Below, one piece after another: positions 1 through 5,304 of a DNA stretch of 5,397 nucleotides. A program made the position numbers and the translations under genes. Source of the stretch: Deltaproteobacteria bacterium (GTDB lineage Bacteria; Desulfobacterota; Desulfobacteria; Desulfobacterales; Desulfatibacillaceae); NCBI GenBank assembly GCA_019308705.1, contig JAFDHW010000184.1, positions 1-5,397 on the forward strand. The letters are read 5' to 3'. The notes under the pieces were generated by a model. It ran no database searches and was not told the DNA's origin. It saw only the letters and a program-made list of their open reading frames with translations. Each line of letters begins with the position of its first letter. Positions within the stretch are counted from its first letter, which is position 1.

Positions 1-1
1 G

Positions 2-403
2 GCCATCGCCGTGGCCGAGGCAAGCCGGTTGAGCATCCCCATCGTCGCCATAACCGACACCAACTGCGACCCGGACCCCATCGACTACCTCATCCCGGGC
101 AACGACGACGCCATCCGGGCCATCCGGCTTCTGACGTCCCGGTTCGCCGACGCCTGCATCAAGGGCGCCCAGCAGTACGAGGAACGCAAGGCCGCCGGAA
201 AGGACAAGGAGGCCGAAGCGCCCCGGGCCGCGGCCGCCGCGGGCGAACAGGCCGAGGAAGCCGCGGGAGGCGAGGGCCCCATCATCGAGGTCATCAAGAA
301 GCCCGAGCTGGCCGGGGAGGATGAAGAACGCATCCCCGAGCCCGGGGCGCCGCCCACCGGCGAGATCCACGCCGCGGAAAAAGTCGAGGAGCCCAAGCCC
401 TGA
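2..403 (+). CDS. rpsB: 30S ribosomal protein S2, C-terminal part (5' end outside window)
   Basis: Small-subunit ribosomal protein S2, which binds late in 30S assembly near the platform and helps recruit S1. Only the last 133 codons are present; the reading frame is open from base 2 and ends at TGA 401-403. The visible part begins in the family's conserved C-terminal core: [20 protein letters not shown], then [18 protein letters not shown] (visible residues 6-44), which closely matches the S2 'DTN.DP...[10 protein letters not shown]' block. From about visible residue 59 the protein continues for some 75 residues as a low-complexity Ala/Glu/Lys/Pro tail ending KVEEPKP. E. coli S2 has only about 20 residues after the core, so this tail is long. 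The position directly upstream of tsf is the usual bacterial rpsB-tsf arrangement. The GTG at 11 is an internal codon, not a start. Identity is certain; a role for the tail is unknown. Confidence 0.97.
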   Translation, partial: AIAVAEASRLSIPIVAITDTNCDPDPIDYLIPGNDDAIRAIRLLTSRFADACIKGAQQYEERKAAGKDKEAEAPRAAAAAGEQAEEAAGGEGPIIEVIKKPELAGEDEERIPEPGAPPTGEIHAAEKVEEPKP

Positions 404-431
404 CCGGGTTCGGCACCCCCCGTGAAAGATC

Positions 432-449
432 CCCCGGCCGCCGCCGGGG
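432..449 (+). promoter_or_regulatory. GC hairpin in rpsB-tsf spacer
   Basis: A perfect 7-bp inverted repeat (CCCCGGC at 432-438, GCCGGGG at 443-449) with a 4-base loop CGCC lies between the rpsB stop and the tsf Shine-Dalgarno site. It is followed by CAAACC rather than a T-run, so it is not a canonical intrinsic terminator. An attenuator-like element is known between rpsB and tsf in E. coli. By analogy this hairpin might cause partial termination, pausing, or protection of the upstream mRNA end, but that is inference. The tsf ribosome binding site (466-470) lies outside the stem and stays accessible. Confidence 0.5.
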
Positions 450-465
450 CAAACCGATACCTGTT

Positions 466-470
466 GGAGA
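466..470 (+). promoter_or_regulatory. Shine-Dalgarno site of tsf
   Basis: GGAGA lies five bases before the ATG at 476. It decides the tsf start: an in-frame GTG at 422 would add 18 residues unrelated to the family and would run translation through the 432-449 hairpin. Confidence 0.8.
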
Positions 471-475
471 AAACC

Positions 476-1072
476 ATGGCTGAGATCACCGCACAGATGG
501 TCAAGGAGCTCCGGGAGTCCACCGGAGCCGGAATGATGGACTGCAAAAAGGCCCTGGCCGAGTCCGGGGGCGACGTGGAAAAGGCGGTGGAATACCTGCG
601 CAAGAAGGGGCTTTCCACGGCCAAGAAGCGCGCCGGCCGCGCCACCTCCGAGGGGATGATCCACTCCTACATCCACATGGGCGGCAAGCTGGGCGCCCTG
701 GTGGAGGTGAACTGCGAGACGGACTTCGTGGCCAAGAACGAGGTGTTCAAGGAATTCGTCCACGACGTGGCCATGCAGATCGCCGCCACCAACCCCCTGG
801 CCGTGCGCCCCGAGGACGTGCCCGCCGAGATCCTGGACAAGGAGCGGAAAATCTACATGGGCCAGGTCAAGGAAATGGGCAAGCCCGAGAACGTGGCCTC
901 CAAGATCGTGGAAGGCAAGCTCCAGGCCTTTTTGAAGGAAAACTGCCTCCTGCCCCAGCCCTTTGTGAAAAACCCCAAGATCTCCGTGCAGGACCTGTTG
1001 AACGAAACCGTGGCCAAGACCGGGGAGAACATCCAGATCAAACGGTTTGTCCGCTTCATGGTGGGAGAATAG
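476..1072 (+). CDS. tsf: Elongation factor Ts (short form)
   Basis: Guanine nucleotide exchange factor that releases GDP from EF-Tu in the cytosol so that EF-Tu can be recharged with GTP. The 198-residue product starts MAEITAQMVKELRESTGAGM, the N-terminal UBA-like domain (about residues 1-45), with the family signature through MMDCKKAL (20-27). The EF-Tu-contacting motif TDFVAKN is at 82-88, preceded by LVEVNCE. The C-terminus (LLNETVAKTGENIQIKRFVR) matches the end of the family core. E. coli EF-Ts has about 283 residues. This protein is the compact type, with one core subdomain and no long inserted second half, as in Thermus and several other phyla. ATG 476 is chosen over GTG 422 because of its Shine-Dalgarno site and the N-terminal match. 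The TAG stop (1070-1072) directly abuts the pyrH ATG, so the two genes are probably translationally coupled. Identity is certain. Confidence 0.97.
   Translation: MAEITAQMVKELRESTGAGMMDCKKALAESGGDVEKAVEYLRKKGLSTAKKRAGRATSEGMIHSYIHMGGKLGALVEVNCETDFVAKNEVFKEFVHDVAMQIAATNPLAVRPEDVPAEILDKERKIYMGQVKEMGKPENVASKIVEGKLQAFLKENCLLPQPFVKNPKISVQDLLNETVAKTGENIQIKRFVRFMVGE
1063..1067 (+). promoter_or_regulatory. Shine-Dalgarno site of pyrH inside tsf
   Basis: GGGAG within the final tsf codons lies five bases before the pyrH ATG at 1073. With zero bases between the tsf stop and the pyrH start, terminating ribosomes can reinitiate directly. Confidence 0.75.
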
Positions 1073-1789
1073 ATGAGCCGGGGCAAGTACAGCCGGGTGC
1101 TCCTCAAGCTTTCCGGGGAGGCCCTCATGGGGGACCAGGGCTTCGGGATCCATCCCGTGGTCCTGGACTACGTGGCCGGGGAGATCCGCGAGGCCTTCGA
1201 CCTGGGCACCCAACTGGCCCTGGTGGTGGGGGGCGGAAACATCTTCAGGGGCGTGGCCGCCTCCTCCTTTGGCATGGACCGCGGTTCCGCGGACCACATG
1301 GGCATGCTGGCCACGGTGATCAACTCCCTGGCGCTCCAGGACATCCTGGAGAAAAAGGGCATGGAAACCCGGCTCATGTCCGCCATCGCCATGCACGAGG
1401 TGGCGGAGCCCTACATCATGCGCCGCGCCATCCGCCACCTGGAAAAGGGCCGGGTGGTCATCATGGCCGCGGGCACGGGAAACCCCTACTTCACCACGGA
1501 CACCGCCGCGGTCCTGCGCGCCCAGGAGGTCCACGCCGACGTCTTGCTCAAGGCCACCAAGGTGGACTACCTGTTCGACGCGGACCCGGAAAAGGTGTCC
1601 GACGCCAAGCCCATCGTGCGCATAGACTACCAACAAGTGCTGGAAAAGCAGCTGCGCGTCATGGACATGACCGCCATCAGCCTGGCCATGGACAACCGTC
1701 TGCCCCTGGTGATCTTCAACCTCCGCAAAAAGGGGAACATCGCCAGGGTCATCAAGGGCGAAGACATCGGCACCCACATCGGGGAGTAA
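1073..1789 (+). CDS. pyrH: Uridylate kinase (UMP kinase)
   Basis: Cytosolic hexameric UMP kinase of the amino acid kinase fold (ATP + UMP to ADP + UDP), a committed step in making UTP and CTP. The bacterial enzyme is typically activated by GTP and inhibited by UTP; this is family knowledge, not visible here. The 238 residues match the usual length. Visible motifs are KLSGEAL (12-18, phosphate-binding Lys), GGGNIFRG (53-60, UMP and phosphate loop), [11 protein letters not shown] (74-84, effector and oligomer region), [13 protein letters not shown] (134-146) and [13 protein letters not shown] (160-172, nucleotide binding). The last motif has Tyr166 where Gly is usual (KVDG). The C-terminus is the expected [21 protein letters not shown] block. 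The ATG follows the tsf stop without a gap. The position between tsf and frr is the classical bacterial order. Identity is certain. Confidence 0.98.
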   Translation: MSRGKYSRVLLKLSGEALMGDQGFGIHPVVLDYVAGEIREAFDLGTQLALVVGGGNIFRGVAASSFGMDRGSADHMGMLATVINSLALQDILEKKGMETRLMSAIAMHEVAEPYIMRRAIRHLEKGRVVIMAAGTGNPYFTTDTAAVLRAQEVHADVLLKATKVDYLFDADPEKVSDAKPIVRIDYQQVLEKQLRVMDMTAISLAMDNRLPLVIFNLRKKGNIARVIKGEDIGTHIGE

Positions 1790-1809
1790 CCGGCGGGAGC
1801 CCGTCCACG

Positions 1810-1814
1810 GGAGG
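1810..1814 (+). promoter_or_regulatory. Strong Shine-Dalgarno site of frr
   Basis: GGAGG (within GGGAGGAG) lies five bases before the frr ATG at 1820 and is the strongest ribosome binding site in the cluster. A small stem, CCCG 1800-1803 with CGGG 1808-1811, touches its first two bases but is too short to be convincing as a regulator. Confidence 0.8.
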
Positions 1815-1819
1815 AGACC

Positions 1820-2377
1820 ATGCTCGACATCGTATACGAGGAGGCCCGGGAGAAAATGGGCAAATCCATCGAGGTCCTGAAAAAGGAGCTTGCCAGAGTG
1901 CGCACCGGCAGGGCCTCCACCGCGCTTCTGGAAGGCATCCGGGCGGACTACTACGGCACCCCCACCCCCCTGAACCAGATGGCCACCCTGAATGTCCCGG
2001 ACCCCCGCACCATCGCCATCCAGCCGTGGGACCCCTCGGCCATCCCGGACATCGAAAAGGCCATCATGAAATCGGATTTGGGGCTTACCCCCACCTCTGA
2101 CGGCAAGATCATCCGCATCAACATCCCGGCTCTGACCGAACAGCGCAGGAAAGAACTGGTCAAGGCGGTGTCCCGCATGTGCGAGGAGCAGAAAGTGGCG
2201 GTGCGAAACATCCGCCGCGACGCCAACGAGACCTTGAAGACCATGAAAAAGGACGGCGACATCACCGAGGACGAGATGTACAAGGGCCAGGACGAGATCC
2301 AGAAGATCACCGACGAGCACATCAAGAAGATCGACGAGGTGTGCGCCGGGAAGGAAAAGGAGATCCTTGAGTTTTAA
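1820..2377 (+). CDS. frr: Ribosome recycling factor
   Basis: Works with EF-G to split post-termination ribosomes so that subunits can be reused. The product is 185 residues, the same length as E. coli RRF, and aligns without obvious gaps. Domain I (three-helix bundle) is formed by about residues 1-29 and 105-185. Domain II (beta domain) lies between and contains DYYGTPTPLNQMATLNVPDP (43-62). Conserved features include VRTGRAS (27-33) at the hinge, KAIMKSDLGLTP (80-91), LTEQRRKEL (105-113) and VRNIRRDAN (128-136), the last with the basic residues R129, R132 and R133 on the ribosome-contacting face. The protein ends in EILEF, as expected for the family (E. coli ends in ELMQF). It follows pyrH after 30 bases. 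Its last 11 bases overlap the proposed uppS start. Identity is certain. Confidence 0.98.
   Translation: MLDIVYEEAREKMGKSIEVLKKELARVRTGRASTALLEGIRADYYGTPTPLNQMATLNVPDPRTIAIQPWDPSAIPDIEKAIMKSDLGLTPTSDGKIIRINIPALTEQRRKELVKAVSRMCEEQKVAVRNIRRDANETLKTMKKDGDITEDEMYKGQDEIQKITDEHIKKIDEVCAGKEKEILEF
2357..2362 (+). promoter_or_regulatory. Shine-Dalgarno site of uppS inside frr
   Basis: AAGGAG (within GGAAAAGGAG) lies four bases before the TTG at 2367. It is the main support for a TTG start. The only other in-frame candidate nearby, GTG 2418, has no comparable upstream site and would remove the His17 that precedes the catalytic motif. Confidence 0.65.
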
Positions 2378-3113
2378 GGCGCCCTCCCCTCCCCCGCCCG
2401 GCCGCTTTCCCGCCCACGTGGCCATCATCATGGACGGAAACGGCCGGTGGGCCAAAATTCGCTCGTTAAGCCGCGTGAAAGGCCACGAAAAGGGCGCGGA
2501 AACCGTGCGCACGATAGTGCGCGCCAGCCGGGAGATCGGCATTTCCCACCTGACCCTGTATGCCTTTTCCACGGAGAACTGGCAGCGGCCCTCCTCGGAG
2601 GTGGCCGCCTTGATGGCCCTTTTGAGCCGGTTCTTGAACTCCGAGCGGGCCGAGATGCTTGAAAACGGCATCCGGCTTTCCACCATCGGCGACGTGTCGC
2701 GCCTGCCCGCCGAGGTGCAGCAAACGCTTGACTCGGTAAAGGCCGACACGGCGAAAAACACCGACATGGTGCTCACCCTGGCGCTTTCCTACGGCGGCAG
2801 GGAGGAAATCCTCCGGGCGGCCAAGTCCCTGGCCAAGGACGCGGCGGACGGCAAACTCGACCCGGAAGGCGTCACGGAACAAGACCTCGCCTCGCGGCTG
2901 TACACCGCCGGGATGCCGGACCCGGACCTTCTCATCCGCACCTCCGGGGAGATGCGCATCTCCAATTTCCTGCTGTGGCAGGCCGCGTACAGCGAGCTTT
3001 TCTTCACCCCCACCCTGTGGCCGGACTTCACCAAAGAGGAATACCTTTCCATATTGAACGAATACGCCGGCCGGGAGCGGAGGTTCGGCAAAACCGGGGA
3101 ACAGATCGGCTGA
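2367..3113 (+). CDS. uppS: Isoprenyl transferase / undecaprenyl diphosphate synthase (cis-prenyltransferase)
   Basis: Condenses isopentenyl diphosphate units onto farnesyl diphosphate with cis geometry to make the C55 lipid carrier used for peptidoglycan and other surface polymers. It is cytosolic and membrane-associated. The 248 residues carry the whole family pattern: HVAIIMDGNGRWAK (17-30) with catalytic Asp23, GHEKG (39-43) with His40, LYAFSTENWQRP (64-75) with Asn71 and Arg74, LSYGGREEI, and LLIRTSGEMRISNFLLWQ (188-205) with Arg191, Arg197 and Ser199, then Glu210. All fall exactly three residues before their E. coli counterparts (D26, H43, N74, R77, R194, R200, S202, E213). The N-terminus, MSFKAPSPPPPGRFPA, is Pro-rich and variable. 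The TTG start at 2367 overlaps frr by 11 bases and is supported by AAGGAG four bases upstream. The neighbour dxr supplies isoprenoid precursors to the same route. Exact product chain length cannot be read from sequence. Confidence 0.96.
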   Translation: MSFKAPSPPPPGRFPAHVAIIMDGNGRWAKIRSLSRVKGHEKGAETVRTIVRASREIGISHLTLYAFSTENWQRPSSEVAALMALLSRFLNSERAEMLENGIRLSTIGDVSRLPAEVQQTLDSVKADTAKNTDMVLTLALSYGGREEILRAAKSLAKDAADGKLDPEGVTEQDLASRLYTAGMPDPDLLIRTSGEMRISNFLLWQAAYSELFFTPTLWPDFTKEEYLSILNEYAGRERRFGKTGEQIG

Positions 3114-3116
3114 AAC

Positions 3117-3935
3117 ATGACGCTGACAGGCCACCAGAAACGCTGGGTCACGGTGTTCGCCGTGGTCCCGGCCCTCATCGTGTACCTGGTCTTCATGCCC
3201 ACCGGAGGGCTGGCCGTGCTCCTGGCCGTGGTGGCCGCCCTGGCCCTGTGGGAGTACTTCAAGAACTTCTGCCGGGCCGAATCGCCCCTGGACTTCGGGT
3301 ACATCCTGGCCGTGGCCCTTTCCTGCCTCATCTTCTGGGCCGCATACGACGGCAGCTTCATGGTCATGTTCCTGGTGCTGTGGCTTGCGCTGTTCGTGTT
3401 CGCGGGCAGGGCCATGATCCGGTTCAACCAGGGCAAGACCGGGTTCGAGAAGCTCACCCTGGAGGCTTTGTCCATCCTGTACATTCCCTGCCTGCTGTCC
3501 TCGCTCTTGCTCCTGAGGCGGGGGGAGGACGGGGTGGCATGGCTTTTCTTTCCCCTGTTTCTGGCCTTTCTTTCCGACACGGGCGCGTTTTACGCGGGCA
3601 CGTACCTGGGCAAGCACAAGCTCATCCCCAGGCTCTCCCCGGCCAAGACCGTGGAGGGCTCTTTGGGCAGCATCGTCTTTGACGTGGCGGTGGTGGTGGT
3701 GTTCAAGCTGTTTTTCTTGACCCACGTTTCCTGGACCTTCATGCTGGTTTTGGCGGTGTGCGCGGCACTGGCCACCCAGATGGGCGACCTGTTCGAGTCC
3801 ATGATCAAGCGAAGTTTCCAGGTCAAGGACGTGGGCGGCATCCTCCCGGGGCACGGCGGGCTTCTGGACCGCATCGACGGGCTGTTGTTCACCGGCCCGG
3901 TGGTGTGGTGCTTCCAGGCGTTCGTGACCTACTGA
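3117..3935 (+). CDS. cdsA: Phosphatidate cytidylyltransferase (CDP-diacylglycerol synthase)
   Basis: Integral inner-membrane enzyme converting phosphatidic acid and CTP to CDP-diacylglycerol, the branch-point precursor of bacterial phospholipids. The 272-residue protein is largely hydrophobic, with about eight likely membrane segments by eye (roughly 11-27, 31-47, 61-77, 81-97, 114-133, 141-160, 184-202, 205-221). The conserved SDTGAFYAG (153-161) and SPAKTVEG (174-181) are present. The complete family signature spans 228-254: S228, K231-R232, K237-D238, L243-P244, H246-G247-G248, D251-R252 and D254, following GDLFE (223-227). ATG 3117 comes three bases after the uppS TGA. No good Shine-Dalgarno sequence lies at the right distance, so initiation probably relies on reinitiation after uppS. 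The uppS-cdsA pair is a widespread arrangement. Identity is certain; the membrane segment count is approximate. Confidence 0.97.
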   Translation: MTLTGHQKRWVTVFAVVPALIVYLVFMPTGGLAVLLAVVAALALWEYFKNFCRAESPLDFGYILAVALSCLIFWAAYDGSFMVMFLVLWLALFVFAGRAMIRFNQGKTGFEKLTLEALSILYIPCLLSSLLLLRRGEDGVAWLFFPLFLAFLSDTGAFYAGTYLGKHKLIPRLSPAKTVEGSLGSIVFDVAVVVVFKLFFLTHVSWTFMLVLAVCAALATQMGDLFESMIKRSFQVKDVGGILPGHGGLLDRIDGLLFTGPVVWCFQAFVTY

Positions 3936-3990
3936 TTCCGCGCCCGCACCCGCGGCCCTTCCGGACCCCCAACGTCACGGGCGGACAACC

Positions 3991-5136
3991 ATGAAAAAAC
4001 TCTGCATCCTGGGCAGCACCGGCTCCATCGGCAGGAACGTGTGCGAGGTGGTGCGCCGGTTCCCCGGTCTTTACGCCGTCCACGCCCTGGCCGCGGGGCA
4101 AAACCTGGACCTGTTGGAACAGCAGATCGCCGAGTTCTCCCCCGCCCTGGCCGTGGTGCGGAAGAAGGAGGACGCCGAGGCGCTTTCCCAAAGGATCCCC
4201 AAGGGGGGCGCCCGGGTTTTGTTCGGCACGCCCGGCTACGAGGAGGCGGCCAGCGCGGACGAGGTGGACGTGACCGTCTCGGCCATCATGGGTGCGGCAG
4301 GGCTTTTGCCCACCCTGGCGGCCCTGAAGGCCAAAAAAACCGTGGCCCTGGCCAACAAGGAGACCCTGGTCATGGCCGGCGAGATCGTCATGGAACAGGC
4401 GAAAGCCTCGGGCGTGCCCATCCTGCCCGTGGACTCGGAGCACTCCGCCGTGTTCCAGTGCCTGGAGGGCAGGAAGATGGACGACGTAGCCGGCATCACC
4501 CTCACCGCCAGCGGCGGGCCTTTTTTGAACACCCCGGCGGACGAGCTTTCCTCCATGGGCCCGCAAGACGCCCTGGCCCACCCCAACTGGGACATGGGCG
4601 CCAAGATCACCGTGGATTCCGCCTCCCTCATGAACAAGGGCCTGGAGGTCATCGAGGCCAAGTGGCTGTTTGGCCTGCCCCTGGAAAAGATCAAGGTGGT
4701 GATCCACCCCCAGAGCATCATCCACTCCATGGTTTCCTTCATCGACGGCACCCTGCTGGCGCAGATGGGCCGGCCGGACATGCTGGCGCCCATTGCCTAC
4801 GCCCTGTCCTACCCAAGGCGGCTGCCGTTGGCCATGCCGGAGCCGGATTTTCCCCAAATCGGCTCGCTCACCTTCCAGGAGCCGGACTATGAGCGCTTTC
4901 CGTGCCTTTCCCTGGCCTTTTCCGCTGCCCGGGAGGGGAAAACCTACCCCGCGGTGCTCAACGCGGCCAACGAGAAAGCGGTGGGAGCCTTTCTGGCCAA
5001 GAAGATCCCCTTCGGCCGCATTCCCCGGCTGGTGGAACAGGCCCTTTCCGCCCACCATCCCGGCCCGGACATGGGCGTGGAGCACATCCTTGCCGCGGAC
5101 CGCTGGGCCAGGGACTTTGTGGACGCCCGGGTGTGA
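3991..5136 (+). CDS. dxr: 1-deoxy-D-xylulose 5-phosphate reductoisomerase
   Basis: Second enzyme of the MEP isoprenoid pathway: rearranges and reduces 1-deoxy-D-xylulose 5-phosphate to 2-C-methyl-D-erythritol 4-phosphate with NADPH and a divalent metal; it is the target of fosmidomycin. The 381 residues contain the NADPH loop GSTGSIG (8-14), ALANKETLV (119-127), PVDSEHSA (146-153) with metal ligands Asp148 and Glu150, TASGGPF (172-178) with Ser174, the substrate-covering loop HPNWDMG (197-203) with His197 and Trp200, then Ser210, Asn215, Lys216 and metal ligand Glu219. From Ser174 on these sit exactly 12 residues before their E. coli equivalents, so the active site is complete. LNAANEKAVGAFL (323-335) marks the C-terminal helical domain. 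The ATG at 3991 gives the expected N-terminus; GGCGGA at 3980-3985 is a one-mismatch Shine-Dalgarno site at proper spacing. It lies 55 bases after cdsA. Identity is certain. Confidence 0.98.
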   Translation: MKKLCILGSTGSIGRNVCEVVRRFPGLYAVHALAAGQNLDLLEQQIAEFSPALAVVRKKEDAEALSQRIPKGGARVLFGTPGYEEAASADEVDVTVSAIMGAAGLLPTLAALKAKKTVALANKETLVMAGEIVMEQAKASGVPILPVDSEHSAVFQCLEGRKMDDVAGITLTASGGPFLNTPADELSSMGPQDALAHPNWDMGAKITVDSASLMNKGLEVIEAKWLFGLPLEKIKVVIHPQSIIHSMVSFIDGTLLAQMGRPDMLAPIAYALSYPRRLPLAMPEPDFPQIGSLTFQEPDYERFPCLSLAFSAAREGKTYPAVLNAANEKAVGAFLAKKIPFGRIPRLVEQALSAHHPGPDMGVEHILAADRWARDFVDARV

Positions 5137-5304
5137 GCCTGCACTTTTTGCAAAAAAATGTAAGGGTTACGGGCTGTTATCCCCAGGCGCCCCCAGGGAC
5201 CGGCGCATCGGCCTTTCGCGGCGGGACGGGGCCGGAACCCTTTTGACCGGAAAGGAGAGCGGCCGCGGCGGACGCACCCGCCACAAAGCGGTCCTTGTTG
5301 CTTC
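5137..5304 (+). other. dxr-rseP intergenic spacer (168 bases)
   Basis: This is the longest non-coding stretch in the window. It holds a 12-base AT-rich palindrome (TTTTTGCAAAAA, 5145-5156), a short inverted repeat (GCGCC 5187-5191 with GGCGC 5202-5206, 10-base loop, no T-run), a 7-base direct repeat CCCCAGG (5181-5187 and 5191-5197), and the Shine-Dalgarno-like AAAGGAGAG (5251-5259) with no start codon at a usable distance. I see no convincing sigma-70 promoter: TTGACC at 5243-5248 has no -10 partner 16-18 bases downstream. No small ORF with both a ribosome binding site and a start is present. It may hold an rseP-specific promoter or leader, but nothing here proves that. Confidence 0.5.

Noticed and set aside
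422..475. Upstream GTG start that would extend EF-Ts by 18 residues
   Set aside because: The extra residues do not match the family, there is no good ribosome binding site, and the ATG at 476 has GGAGA at ideal spacing and the canonical N-terminus.
85..645. Minus-strand frame of 186 codons across the rpsB tail and tsf start
   Set aside because: The Ser/Ala-rich translation mirrors the low-complexity rpsB tail and has no family features; both sense-strand genes are secure.
2466..3854. Long open frame on the minus strand (462 codons) opposite uppS and cdsA
   Set aside because: Its translation is rich in His, Gln, Gly and Arg with no recognisable motif, and it lies opposite two genes with complete family signatures. 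Long antisense frames are expected where third positions are mostly G or C, because stop codons are then rare.
3938..3955. Inverted repeat CCGCG/CGCGG in the cdsA-dxr gap
   Set aside because: Five pairs with an 8-base loop in a GC-rich spacer and no T-run; not distinguishable from chance.
3889..5085. Long open frame on the minus strand (398 codons) opposite dxr
   Set aside because: It has the same composition artefact: low-complexity Gly/His/Gln/Arg translation, no motif, and full overlap with a complete dxr.
5145..5158. AT-rich palindrome as an intrinsic terminator for dxr
   Set aside because: It has no GC stem, and a hairpin would have only about four A-T pairs; the A-run is on the wrong side for a terminator of the + strand transcript.
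5158..5163. Start-stop pair ATGTAA as a minimal ORF before rseP
   Set aside because: There is no ribosome binding site ahead of it, only the A-run of the palindrome; most likely chance in an AT-rich patch.
5187..5206. Inverted repeat GCGCC/GGCGC as a terminator
   Set aside because: The stem is only five pairs with a 10-base loop and no T-run follows; expected by chance in GC-rich sequence.
5243..5248. TTGACC as a -35 promoter element
   Set aside because: The bases 16-18 positions downstream are pure G/C, with no resemblance to a -10 element.
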